Source: Actinomycetota bacterium (lineage in GTDB: Bacteria; Actinomycetota; Thermoleophilia; Solirubrobacterales; Solirubrobacteraceae). Taken from it: DNA of 9,913 bases. The notes beneath the pieces are model-generated. The model was not told the DNA's origin. It searched no databases and worked only from the letters and a program-made list of their open reading frames with translations. Numbering within the stretch: position 1 is the first letter of the stretch; the number at the start of each line of letters is the position of its first letter. Below are positions 1 to 7,259 of the stretch, one piece after another. Made by a program: the position numbers and the translations under genes. The DNA lies in assembly GCA_005788585.1 (NCBI GenBank), contig SYBY01000165.1, positions 1 to 9,913 on the forward strand, written 5' to 3'.

Positions 1-1
1 C

Positions 2-835
2 ATCCAGTACGCGATCAGCGGCGGGCTGTCGGGCAAGGTCGAGATCTACGACAACCTGTTCCTCCTCGGCGGGTCGCTGGGGATCGACAGCACCGGCGGG
101 CTGACGTTCAGCGGCACGGTCCGCCAGCTCTGCAACGCCGGCTACCTCGACGCGTCCGCGAAGGGCACGATCGTCAACGCCCGGAACTTCGCGTTCGAGG
201 CCGAGGGCCTGGCGTCGAAGTGCCGGATCGGCAACGGCGCGCTGTTCGACGGGCGCACGTTCTACGCGTCGATCGAGAACGACAACGGCAAGATCCTCTA
301 CGACGCCGGGCTGGGCATCGCGCAGCTGAACCTCATCAAGGCCCCGCTGCTCATCATCGGCGACGTCTCGACGTGGCTGACCGGCGTGCAGGGATCGCTC
401 TCGAACACGTGCGACGGCTGCTATGAACGTGGCGTGACCCAGCTGAAGTTCCAGGCCCGGGCACACGGCGCGGTCCAGACCGTGAGCCAGGTGACGAACA
501 CCGTCAACAAGGTCGTCGGGTGGATCCCCTTCGTGGGCGCGCTCATCCGGCCGGTCACCCAGATCGTCAACAACGTGACGACCACCTGCATCGCCGCGAC
601 GGCGTACGGCACGGTCGAGGTGAAGGGCCTGGTGGTGAAGAAGCTCACGATCGGGGTCCGCAACCCGCAGTTCGGGCTGCTGACCCTGCCGGTCCAGGGC
701 GCGCTGACCATCCGCCTGAACGCCGACCTCGAGCAGGCGTTCACCAGTGGGGGCGGCGGGGTGCTCGGCCAGCTGCCCGCGGTGCAGCTGCCGCCGCTGG
801 GCTCCGGCGGCCCCGTCCCGGGCTGGGGCTGCTGA
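2..835 (+). CDS. Unrecognised beta-rich, probably secreted or surface protein (3' part only)
   Basis: The frame is open from the left edge to TGA at 833-835, giving 277 visible residues; the start lies outside the window. I recognise no family. The visible protein is rich in Gly, Val, Thr and Asn with alternating hydrophobic residues, which suggests repeated beta strands. It has six scattered cysteines, including a TCDGC pair around position 410, and the very last residue is Cys (end GWGC). One more hydrophobic stretch (around 523-560, VVGWIPFVGALI) is too short and broken to call a membrane helix with confidence. Thr/Asn-rich composition and cysteines fit an exported protein, but the signal peptide, if any, is outside. 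The stop is 3 bases before the monooxygenase ATG, so the two are probably co-transcribed and perhaps translationally coupled. The reading frame is certain; the function is unknown. Confidence 0.75.
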   Translation: MQYAISGGLSGKVEIYDNLFLLGGSLGIDSTGGLTFSGTVRQLCNAGYLDASAKGTIVNARNFAFEAEGLASKCRIGNGALFDGRTFYASIENDNGKILYDAGLGIAQLNLIKAPLLIIGDVSTWLTGVQGSLSNTCDGCYERGVTQLKFQARAHGAVQTVSQVTNTVNKVVGWIPFVGALIRPVTQIVNNVTTTCIAATAYGTVEVKGLVVKKLTIGVRNPQFGLLTLPVQGALTIRLNADLEQAFTSGGGGVLGQLPAVQLPPLGSGGPVPGWGC

Positions 836-838
836 GCC

Positions 839-2332
839 ATGGCCGCTCCGGACCATGAGGTCGCCATCGTCGGCGGCGGCTTCTCCGGGATCGGGGCGGC
901 CATCGCGCTGCACCGCGCGGGGTTCGACGACCTGTGCGTGATCGAGGACGGCGACGGCGTCGGGGGTGCGTGGCACTGGAACACGTACCCCGGCGTCGCG
1001 GTCGACATCCCGTCGTTCAGCTACCAGTTCTCCTACCGCCAGCGCAGCGACTGGTCGCGGGTCTACGCGCCCGGCGCCGAGCTGAAGGCGTACGCCGAGC
1101 ACCTCGTCGACACGTACGGCCTGCGGCCGAAGCTGCGCCTGAACACGCGGGTGACCGCCGCGACGTTCGACGACGCCACGCACCTGTGGCACCTGGAGAC
1201 CGCCACGGGCGAGGAGCTGACGGCACGCCACGTCATCGGCGCGACCGGCGTGCTGACCCAGCCCAAGCCGCCGGACATCCCGGGGCTGGACTCCTTCGCC
1301 GGAACGACGGTGCACACCGCCCGGTGGGACCACGGCCTCGACCTGTTCGGCCGCCGCGTCGCGGTGATCGGGACCGGCGCGTCGGCGGTGCAGCTCATCC
1401 CGTCGATCGCGCCGGACGTGGCGCACCTCACGGTCTTCCAGCGCACGCCGATCTGGTGCCTGCCCAAGCTCGACGCGCCGATGCCGCGCGCCGTCCAACT
1501 CGCCCTGAAGTGGGTCCCGGGCGCGCGCTGGCTGACGCGGATGGCCAGCCAGGCCTACGTCGAGCTGACCTTCCCGGTGTCGGCGCACTTCGCGTCGTCG
1601 CTGCCGCTGGCCAAGCGCGGTGAGCAGGTCGGCCACAAGTTCCTGCGCGACCAGGTCCGTGACCCCGCCGTCCGCGACAAGCTCACGCCGCGCTACGGCC
1701 TCGGCTGCAAGCGCCCGAGCTTCTCCAACGACTACCTCGCGTCGTTCAACCGCGCGAACGTCGCGCTGGAGACCACGCCGATCGCGGAGATCACCCCGGC
1801 CGGGGTGAGGACCGAGGACGGCGTCGAGCACGAGATCGACGTGCTCGTCCTGGCCACCGGCTTCAAGGTGTTCGAGGAGGGCAACATGCCGCCCTACCCC
1901 GTCACCGGCCGCGGCGGCGCCGACCTCAGCGCGTTCTGGTCCGAGCACCGGTACCAGGCCTACGAGGGCGCGAGCGTCCCGCGGTTTCCCAACCTCTTCA
2001 TGATCCTCGGGCCGTACGGCTACAACGGGTCCTCGTACTTCACGCTCATCGAGAATCAGATGCGGCACATCGTGCGGGCCCTCGTCCACGCCCGCGACCG
2101 GGGCGCGACGCGGATCGAGGTCCGGGAGGAGGCGAACGCCAGGTACTTCGCGGACATGCTCGGCCGCCGCCACCGGCAGGTGTTCTTCCAGGGCACGTGT
2201 GCGACGGCCAACAGCTACTACTTCGACCGCCACGGCGACGTGCCGCTGCGGCCGGCGACGACCCTCGAGGCGAGGTGGCGCAGCGGCCGGTACGACCTGG
2301 GCGACTACCGCTTCGATGCATTGACTGCCTGA
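839..2332 (+). CDS. Flavin-containing / Baeyer-Villiger-type monooxygenase
   Basis: Complete 497-residue protein, close to the usual 480-550 for this family. It is expected to use FAD, NADPH and O2 to insert oxygen into ketones or oxygenate soft nucleophiles in the cytoplasm; the substrate cannot be read from sequence. The N-terminal FAD-binding Rossmann motif is G12-G-G14-F-S-G17-I-G19. The Baeyer-Villiger fingerprint FxGxxxHxxxW(P/D) is present as F153-A-G155, H159, W163, D164. A second, NADPH-binding Rossmann motif follows at G178-T-G180-A-S-A183, and the late ATG motif (A339-T-G341) lies after a beta strand of valines and leucines. The GGAWHWNTYPG segment (42-52) is also typical. The ATG at 839 is 3 bases after the upstream stop with no strong Shine-Dalgarno, so translation may depend on reinitiation. 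The alternative label, steroid or cyclohexanone monooxygenase, would be over-specific. Confidence 0.92.
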   Translation: MAAPDHEVAIVGGGFSGIGAAIALHRAGFDDLCVIEDGDGVGGAWHWNTYPGVAVDIPSFSYQFSYRQRSDWSRVYAPGAELKAYAEHLVDTYGLRPKLRLNTRVTAATFDDATHLWHLETATGEELTARHVIGATGVLTQPKPPDIPGLDSFAGTTVHTARWDHGLDLFGRRVAVIGTGASAVQLIPSIAPDVAHLTVFQRTPIWCLPKLDAPMPRAVQLALKWVPGARWLTRMASQAYVELTFPVSAHFASSLPLAKRGEQVGHKFLRDQVRDPAVRDKLTPRYGLGCKRPSFSNDYLASFNRANVALETTPIAEITPAGVRTEDGVEHEIDVLVLATGFKVFEEGNMPPYPVTGRGGADLSAFWSEHRYQAYEGASVPRFPNLFMILGPYGYNGSSYFTLIENQMRHIVRALVHARDRGATRIEVREEANARYFADMLGRRHRQVFFQGTCATANSYYFDRHGDVPLRPATTLEARWRSGRYDLGDYRFDALTA

Positions 2333-2372
2333 CCACTCGATAGGCGACTTGAGTTTCGCCCATGGTTGGTCG

Positions 2373-3509
2373 ATGGTGTGGGTGATGCCTGCACCCCCGC
2401 CGTCCAGAGAAGGGGAGCAACTCGACGAGGTCGGCCTGTTCTGGGAACAGGCCGGGGAGCTGTTCTGCGTGCTGGATGCCGAGGGCCGGTTCCTGCGCGT
2501 GAACCCGGCATGGACGCGAACCCTGGGCTGGAAGGCCGACGAGCTGCTGGGCCGCCGCGCCGCCGACTTCCTCGGCGGCGGCGACGCATGCGCCACGGAG
2601 TCGGCCGAGCTGATGCCCGGCGGCGAGCTCGTCATCCACGACGTCGACAACCGCTACCGCCACCAGGACGGCAGCATCCGCTGGCTGCGGTGGAACGGCT
2701 ACCAGCGCGACGGCAGGTGGTTCGGAACGGCGCGCGACATCACCGCCAGCCGCACGATGGACCTCGCGCTGCGGATCTCCGAGCGGCGCGCGCGCAGCAT
2801 GCTCGAGGCGATGAACGACGGGCTGGTGATCGTCGACGGCCGGGGCCGGATCGTGGAGGTCAACGGCGTCTTCTCCAAGCTCGTGGGGCTCGGCGTGCGT
2901 GACATCGTCGGCCTGACCGCGCCGTACCCGTGGTGGCCGGACGACGAGCACGACGCGATGTCCGGTCTGCTGCGCGAGCTCCTGTCGGGCGAGACCAGCA
3001 CGGCGGAGACCGTGGTGCAGCACGCCGACGGACGCCGCATCCCGGTGATCGTGAACATCGCGCGGCTGTCGGGTGACCGCGACGGCAACGAATCCCTCCT
3101 CATCGCCGTACGCGACATCAGCGAACTCGTGGCCCTTCGCGACCGGCTCGTGGAGGCCAACCGGATGGCCCGCCTGGCGTCCTGGGAGTGGTACGCCGCC
3201 GGCGACCGGCTCATCGTCTTCGGCGACGGGATCCGTCCCGACATGCCGCCGGTCTACGAGATCACGGGCGACGAGAGCCTGGCGTTCGTCGTCGACCCCG
3301 ACCAGCGCGATCAGTTGCGCCGGCTGCGCGCCGAGATCGTCTCCGGCGAGCGCGAGGCATTCACGATCCACCTGAGGATCGAGGGGTTCGGCGGGGCCGC
3401 CACGTGGGCGGAGTCGCACGGTGCCCCGATCCGCAACCCGGATGGGGTCATCGTCGGGGTGCGGGGGACGATGCAGCAGGTGAGTAGCGGTCCGCCTGCG
3501 GAGAGGTGA
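2373..3509 (+). CDS. Multi-PAS sensory protein without an output domain
   Basis: About 378 residues from ATG 2373. A TTG at 2349 and an ATG at 2385 are equally possible, and none has a convincing ribosome site (the TTG has AGG four bases upstream). PAS1 spans about residues 22-130, beginning LFWEQAGELFCVLD and ending in a PAC-type segment (HQDGSIRWLRW, then ARDIT). PAS2 spans about 142-255 (MNDGLVIVDGRGRIVEVN, ending AVRDISE). A third, more divergent PAS_3-like unit covers about 262-370 (ASWEWY at its start, NPDGVIVGVRGTMQQV at its end). PAS domains bind small ligands or cofactors, or mediate protein contacts. No histidine kinase, GGDEF, EAL, HTH or membrane helix follows, and the protein stops soon after the third unit. 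It may therefore act by partner binding, or be a shortened relative of a PAS kinase. It starts about 40 bases after the monooxygenase and ends one base before the opposed tRNA gene. Confidence 0.85.
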   Translation: MVWVMPAPPPSREGEQLDEVGLFWEQAGELFCVLDAEGRFLRVNPAWTRTLGWKADELLGRRAADFLGGGDACATESAELMPGGELVIHDVDNRYRHQDGSIRWLRWNGYQRDGRWFGTARDITASRTMDLALRISERRARSMLEAMNDGLVIVDGRGRIVEVNGVFSKLVGLGVRDIVGLTAPYPWWPDDEHDAMSGLLRELLSGETSTAETVVQHADGRRIPVIVNIARLSGDRDGNESLLIAVRDISELVALRDRLVEANRMARLASWEWYAAGDRLIVFGDGIRPDMPPVYEITGDESLAFVVDPDQRDQLRRLRAEIVSGEREAFTIHLRIEGFGGAATWAESHGAPIRNPDGVIVGVRGTMQQVSSGPPAER

Positions 3510-3510
3510 G

Positions 3511-3584
<74 letters not shown>

Positions 3585-3595
3585 AGCGGCCAGCG

Positions 3596-3601
3596 AGTGT
3601 A
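3596..3601 (-). promoter_or_regulatory. Candidate -10 box of the tRNA-Arg promoter
   Basis: The minus-strand hexamer TACACT lies 11 bases upstream of the first tRNA base, fitting the actinobacterial TANNNT -10 pattern and a short 5' leader. No good -35 is visible at 16-18 bases; that position (about 3618-3624) is GC-rich and overlaps the edge of a large inverted repeat. Confidence 0.4.
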
Positions 3602-3619
3602 GCCGGACCGGCGTTCGCC
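3602..3619. repeat. Two overlapping short palindromes upstream of the tRNA
   Basis: GCCGGACCGGC (3602-3612) is a perfect 5-1-5 inverted repeat. GGCGTTCGCC (3610-3619) is a perfect 4-2-4 inverted repeat sharing three bases with it. They lie just upstream of the tRNA -10 candidate. Short GC palindromes are frequent in such DNA, so a function is not implied. Confidence 0.35.
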
Positions 3620-3621
3620 AG

Positions 3622-3670
3622 GGGGTGTGAGCATTGCGCTTCCCCACGCGAACCGCAAAGCGCACACCCC
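3622..3670. repeat. Long imperfect inverted repeat between tRNA-Arg and the methyltransferase
   Basis: The arm 3622-3638 pairs with 3654-3670 at 15 of 17 positions, with mismatches 30/62 and 33/59. Three more pairs (40/52, 41/51, 42/50) form beyond a C/C mismatch, leaving a small loop around 43-49. The outer eight pairs (GGGGTGTG with CACACCCC) are perfect. There is no T-run on either strand, so it is not a standard intrinsic terminator. It sits upstream of the tRNA -10 candidate and ends 24 bases before the methyltransferase GTG, so it could be a DNA operator, a 5'-leader hairpin or a remnant of a small insertion. The pairing is seen directly; the role is unknown. Confidence 0.6.
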
Positions 3671-3694
3671 GCCCGACACGCGACCATCCACCGC

Positions 3695-4201
3695 GTGACC
3701 CGCTCCCACGCCCTTCTGGGCAGCATCGCGTTCTTCTTCGTCGGCCCGCTGCTGGAGGCCGGCGCCGGGCCGTACGTCATCACCGGCGGGTTCGACCGTG
3801 GGGACGGCGTCCTCGACCACCCGGCCGCGCAGGTCGCCGGCGTCGTCCTCATCGCCGCCGGGCTCCTCGTCATCGCCGCCTGCTTCGTCCGGTTCGTCGC
3901 CGACGGCGTCGGCACCCCGTCCCCGCTCGCCCCGCCGCAGGAGCTCGTCGCCCGCGGCCCGTACCGCCACGTGCGCAACCCCATGTACGTCGCCACCGCC
4001 GCCGTCATCATCGGCGAGGGGCTCCTCATCGCGCGGCCGATCCTGCCGCTCGCCGCCATCGCGTACCTCGGGGCGATGGCGCTGCTCGTCCTCCGCTTCG
4101 AGGAACCGCTCCTGCACAAGCGGTTCGGCGCGTCCTGGGACACCTACGCCGCCGCCGTGCCGGGCTGGGTACCGCGCCTCTCCCCCTGGTCCGGCGGGTA
4201 G
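3695..4201 (+). CDS. Isoprenylcysteine/phospholipid methyltransferase-family membrane protein
   Basis: 168 residues from GTG 3695, within the normal 150-220 range. The frame stays open further upstream through the tRNA, but that part is the antisense of tRNA and spacer, so the GTG just before the first hydrophobic helix is the sensible start. No Shine-Dalgarno is obvious and translation may be leaderless. Predicted membrane segments lie at about 6-22, 46-68, 99-113 and 116-133. The family's SAM-binding signature is clear: G88-P-Y-R-H-V-R-N-P-M-Y98, then the E136-E137 pair and a C-terminal FGASWDTYAAAVPGWVPR-type tail. Relatives methylate isoprenylcysteine, phospholipids or other lipophilic thiols or amines at the membrane; most bacterial members have no known substrate. 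The gene is followed after 11 bases by a small exported protein, probably in the same transcript. Confidence 0.85.
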   Translation: MTRSHALLGSIAFFFVGPLLEAGAGPYVITGGFDRGDGVLDHPAAQVAGVVLIAAGLLVIAACFVRFVADGVGTPSPLAPPQELVARGPYRHVRNPMYVATAAVIIGEGLLIARPILPLAAIAYLGAMALLVLRFEEPLLHKRFGASWDTYAAAVPGWVPRLSPWSGG

Positions 4202-4212
4202 GCTCGACCGCC

Positions 4213-4635
4213 ATGCGCGCTGCCCTCGCCACCGCCGCCACGGCCCTCGCCGTCCTCCTGCTGACCGCCGCCCCCGCGCAGACCACGACGCTCGCGGAGA
4301 CCACCATCAAGGGCACCTGGACGGGTACGCTCACGCAGCGCGACTCCCCGGACTTCAAGGTCACCGCGACCATCCGCAGCTTCAACCGCTTCACCGCGCG
4401 CAACAGCGTCCGCTACGGCGCGCCGCTGAACTGCCGCGGCCACTGGCGCTTCCTCAGCTCCAAGGGGAGCACGTACCGGTTCCGCGAGACGATCACGTCC
4501 GGGGACAGCGCGAGCTGCAAGGGCTCCGGCACCATCGTGCTGCGCGCGAAGTCCGGCCCCGAGCGCCTGGAGTACCGCTTCACGGGCGGGGGCGTGACGA
4601 GCCGCGGGACACTGCGCCGGCCCGCCGGCGACTGA
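4213..4635 (+). CDS. Small exported beta-rich protein
   Basis: 140 residues from ATG 4213. Residues 1-22 form a signal peptide: Arg at 2, a hydrophobic core of about 4-17 (Ala/Leu/Val), and an A-P-A-Q region suited to signal peptidase I cleavage at about 22/23. The mature part of about 115 residues alternates polar and hydrophobic residues and starts with a GTWTGTLTQ strand. Two cysteines, C74 and C102, would suit one disulfide. The sequence around them (LNCRGHW, then a YRFRETITSG segment) resembles, from memory, a small extracellular domain seen in actinobacterial hypothetical proteins and at the C-terminus of some Streptomyces Ser/Thr kinases. I cannot assign an activity. It lies 11 bases after the methyltransferase and ends one base before the convergent EAL remnant, with no terminator hairpin visible between them. 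Confidence 0.75.
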   Translation: MRAALATAATALAVLLLTAAPAQTTTLAETTIKGTWTGTLTQRDSPDFKVTATIRSFNRFTARNSVRYGAPLNCRGHWRFLSSKGSTYRFRETITSGDSASCKGSGTIVLRAKSGPERLEYRFTGGGVTSRGTLRRPAGD

Positions 4636-4636
4636 G

Positions 4637-4975
4637 CTACGCGGCCTGCTGGTGGGGCGGCTGGTGCGGCTGGATGTCCGGCTTGGCGTCCGGCCGCCCG
4701 GCTGACGCGTAGGCGACGGCCTCGTTGGCCGCCATCGGCTTGGCGAACAGGTAGCCCTGGCCGAGCTGACAGCCCAGCGCCTTCAGCCGGGCGAGCTGCT
4801 CGGGGGTCTCGATGCCCTCGACGACGAAGTCCAGGCCCAGGCCCGACGCCAGCGACGCGACCGTCCGGATGATCGTGCTCGCGTGCGGGTCGTCGCCGTC
4901 GATGAGGCGCCGCGCGAAGGACATGTCGAGCTTCAACACGTCGAGCGGGAGGTCCTGCAGGTAACTCAGCGACGA
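4637..4975 (-). pseudogene. Cut-off C-terminal third of an EAL domain
   Basis: Directly after the TAA at 4976-4978, the same frame continues with a perfect EAL-domain sequence to TAG at 4637-4639. It begins SSLSYLQDLPLD, then has the catalytic Lys in VLKLDMSF, the acidic pair in VVEGIET, and the LGQGYLFAKP segment with the conserved Gln. The tail is a loose Pro/His/Gln-rich end. These residues belong to the metal- and c-di-GMP-binding site of EAL phosphodiesterases. An ATG at 4937-4939 (MLKLDMSF) could in principle start a separate 100-residue peptide, but no ribosome site is visible and a free fragment of a TIM barrel is unlikely to fold. The fragment shows no further damage, so the break is recent, or the stop is read through. 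Confidence 0.85.
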
Positions 4976-7189
4976 TTAGCCGGTGCCGAAGTCGTCGAGC
5001 GAGATCCGCGCACCGGTCGCCCGCAGGGCCTCCAGGCGCTTGAGCTGCTCGTCCTGGCCGTCGAGCAGCACGCTCTCGGTGACCTCCAGCGTCAGGCGGC
5101 CCGGCGGCACCTGGAAGTCCTCCAGCGCCTGGCGGACGGTCTCCCCGATCATCGGGTCCTCGAGCTGGCGGGTCGAGAGGTTGACGCTCAGGTACACGCC
5201 CGGATGGATCTTCGCGGCCCAGCGCGCCGACTCGCGCAACACCCAGGTGCCGATCTCGCCGATGATCCCGGAGTCCTCGGCGAGCGGGATGAAGACGCCC
5301 GGCGGCACGAGACCGTGAAGCGGGTGCTCCCAGCGCACGAGCGCCTCGAAGGCGCGCAGCCGGTTGTGCTCGAGGTCGACAATCGGCTGGAGGAACAGGC
5401 GCAGCTCACCGCGGCTGGCGGCGCCCACGAGCTCGTCGGCCAGGCGCAGCCGCTCGGAGATCTCCTCGCGCATCGACGCGTCGAAGCGCGCGTACATGCC
5501 GCGCGCGCGGCGCTTGGCGGCGTACATCGCGGTGTCCGCGTCGCGCAGCAGGTCCTCGGGCGCTTCGCCGCCGTGGCCGATCGCGATGCCGATGCTGGCG
5601 CTCACGCTCATCCAGCGGCCGTCGACCGACACCTGCTGCTGGAGCAGGAACTGGACGCGGCGGGCGAGCTCGTCGGCCTCGGCCTCGTCCTTCAGGCCCT
5701 CGCAGAGAATGGCGAACTCGTCGGCGCTGAAGCGGGCGACGATGTCCATGGCGCGCATGCCCGTCGCCAGCCGCTCGCCGACCGCGGCGAGCATCTGGTC
5801 GCCGATCTGGTGGCCGAGCGCGTCGTTGGTCAGCTTGAAGTTGTCGAGGTCGAGCAGCAGCAGCGCGAGCACGTCGCCCGAGCGGCGGGAACGCGCCTGC
5901 GCGGCCGCCACGTGCTCGAGCAGCAGCGTGCGGTTCGGCAGCCCGGTGAGCTCGTCGTGCAGCGCGCGGTGCGCGAGGTCGCGCTGGTGGCGGTCGCGCT
6001 CGATGACGCGGCCGAGCTGCACACCGACCTGGGTCAGGATCCGCAGGAGCCGCGGGGCCGGCTTGATCTTGTGGTGGGCGAAGGCCTCGACGACGCCGAC
6101 GACCTCGTCCTGAATGGTGACCGGGAACGCCATCGCGCTGACGAGCCCCGAGGTCACGGCCTGGGGTGCGCGCGGGAAGTTCGGGTCCACGCGGACGTCC
6201 GCGATCCACGCCGGCTTGCCGCTGACGATGACCCGGCCGGGCAACCCGACGCCCTTCGGGAGCGTCATCCGCTTCGTCACCTCGACGAACGAGCCGTACC
6301 TCGACCGGTCGTCGAGATGCCAGATGTCGGTCGAGCGCGCATTGCCGTCGGCGTCGGGCAGGTAGACGTGGCCCAGCGGCCAGCCGACGTGCGCGCAGAC
6401 CAGGTCCAGGCACTTCGCGTAGGCCTCGTCGATGGACTTCGCCCCGTTCGCCGCGACCGCGATCTCCTCCAGCAACCCGACGGTCGAGATCTCCTCGCGC
6501 ATGCGACGGGCGAGTGGCCAGAAGATGAGCGCGCCGATGATGATGAGCCCCGACACGATCAGCCCGGTGCTGACGAACAGCACCCAGGAGAGGCTGCGCG
6601 CGGACGCCACGCTGGCCTCCTCGTAGGCGCGGACCTGGCGCTCGAGGTCCTGCAGGAGCGGGCCGCGGGCGGCAGCCATGATGCGCTGCACGCGCGGGTT
6701 GCCGACGGTCGGCGTGGTGCCGGGGCGGGCGATGGCCAGCGCGTCGGAGGTGAAGCGTTCGATCCGCGGGGTCAGGCGCTTGCGCTCACGGAGGTCCTGC
6801 ACGAGCGGCGGGGCGGCGCCGGCGCCCAGGATCTCGGGCTGCGCGACGAGGATCTCGTTGTCCGCGCGCATCGTGCGCGCGGCGGTGCGCAGCGCGATCC
6901 GGTCGCGGCGCTGCTGCACCGGGGAGCCGGTCGTCGCCAGGCGGGTCGTGAGGAACGCGATGCGCTCCGTGAGCATCCGCTGCCGGCCGGCGGTGTTGAT
7001 GACGCGGGCGTCGCCCTGCTGCCTCGTCGCGTCACCCTGCTCGATGGCGTACGCGCCGACGACGAGGACCGCGAGCACCACGAGGCTCGCGATGAAGGGC
7101 AGTTCCAGGCGGCGGCGGGGCAGGTAGTCGCCCGTCTGCAGACGCTGCTGGAGAGCCGGGAGAGACAGGGGCGGAAATCGGAGGCGCAC
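4976..7189 (-). CDS. Membrane PilJ-GAF-GGDEF-EAL signalling protein, truncated in the EAL domain
   Basis: 737 residues from GTG 7187-7189. Membrane helix 1 is about 30-48. An extracytoplasmic PilJ-like sensor follows, with the motif INTAGRQRML at about 64-73, and helix 2 is about 197-222. A GAF domain covers about 238-390 (GLPGRV at its core). The GGDEF domain begins near DELTGLPNR (412-420). Its signature is S488-A-D-E-F492, with both glycines replaced, so cyclase activity is doubtful. The inhibitory-site RxxD is kept as R479-A-M-D482, five residues before the signature, so c-di-GMP binding is possible. The EAL domain has E615-A-L617, the N-terminal acidic motif around E702 and DDFGTG at 732-737. 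The next codon should be Tyr but is TAA, so the product lacks the catalytic Lys and later residues. The protein is probably neither cyclase nor phosphodiesterase as encoded. It may bind c-di-GMP, or be a fresh pseudogene. Confidence 0.88.
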   Translation of the reverse strand: MRLRFPPLSLPALQQRLQTGDYLPRRRLELPFIASLVVLAVLVVGAYAIEQGDATRQQGDARVINTAGRQRMLTERIAFLTTRLATTGSPVQQRRDRIALRTAARTMRADNEILVAQPEILGAGAAPPLVQDLRERKRLTPRIERFTSDALAIARPGTTPTVGNPRVQRIMAAARGPLLQDLERQVRAYEEASVASARSLSWVLFVSTGLIVSGLIIIGALIFWPLARRMREEISTVGLLEEIAVAANGAKSIDEAYAKCLDLVCAHVGWPLGHVYLPDADGNARSTDIWHLDDRSRYGSFVEVTKRMTLPKGVGLPGRVIVSGKPAWIADVRVDPNFPRAPQAVTSGLVSAMAFPVTIQDEVVGVVEAFAHHKIKPAPRLLRILTQVGVQLGRVIERDRHQRDLAHRALHDELTGLPNRTLLLEHVAAAQARSRRSGDVLALLLLDLDNFKLTNDALGHQIGDQMLAAVGERLATGMRAMDIVARFSADEFAILCEGLKDEAEADELARRVQFLLQQQVSVDGRWMSVSASIGIAIGHGGEAPEDLLRDADTAMYAAKRRARGMYARFDASMREEISERLRLADELVGAASRGELRLFLQPIVDLEHNRLRAFEALVRWEHPLHGLVPPGVFIPLAEDSGIIGEIGTWVLRESARWAAKIHPGVYLSVNLSTRQLEDPMIGETVRQALEDFQVPPGRLTLEVTESVLLDGQDEQLKRLEALRATGARISLDDFGTG

Positions 7190-7220
7190 CGTCCCGGGTT
7201 ATCGGCATCCGGCGCGCGAT

Positions 7221-7241
7221 CTGGCGAGCTTTGCGCGCCAG
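7221..7241. repeat. Hairpin between the ArsR gene and the GGDEF/EAL gene
   Basis: CTGGCGAGC and GCGCGCCAG are complementary at 8 of 9 positions around a TTT loop. It lies 19 bases after the ArsR stop on the minus strand and 32 bases before the GTG of the GGDEF/EAL gene. It may act as a terminator-like stem for the sulfur operon. There is no T-run, and in GC-rich DNA this is weak evidence. Confidence 0.35.
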
Positions 7242-7259
7242 GCGTCGGCAAACGGACGA

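Noticed and set aside
4637..4939. Independent small EAL-like gene starting at ATG 4937-4939
   Set aside because: It is in frame with the upstream EAL half, lacks a ribosome site, and begins in the middle of a beta strand of the barrel. It is better read as the cut-off end of the same gene.
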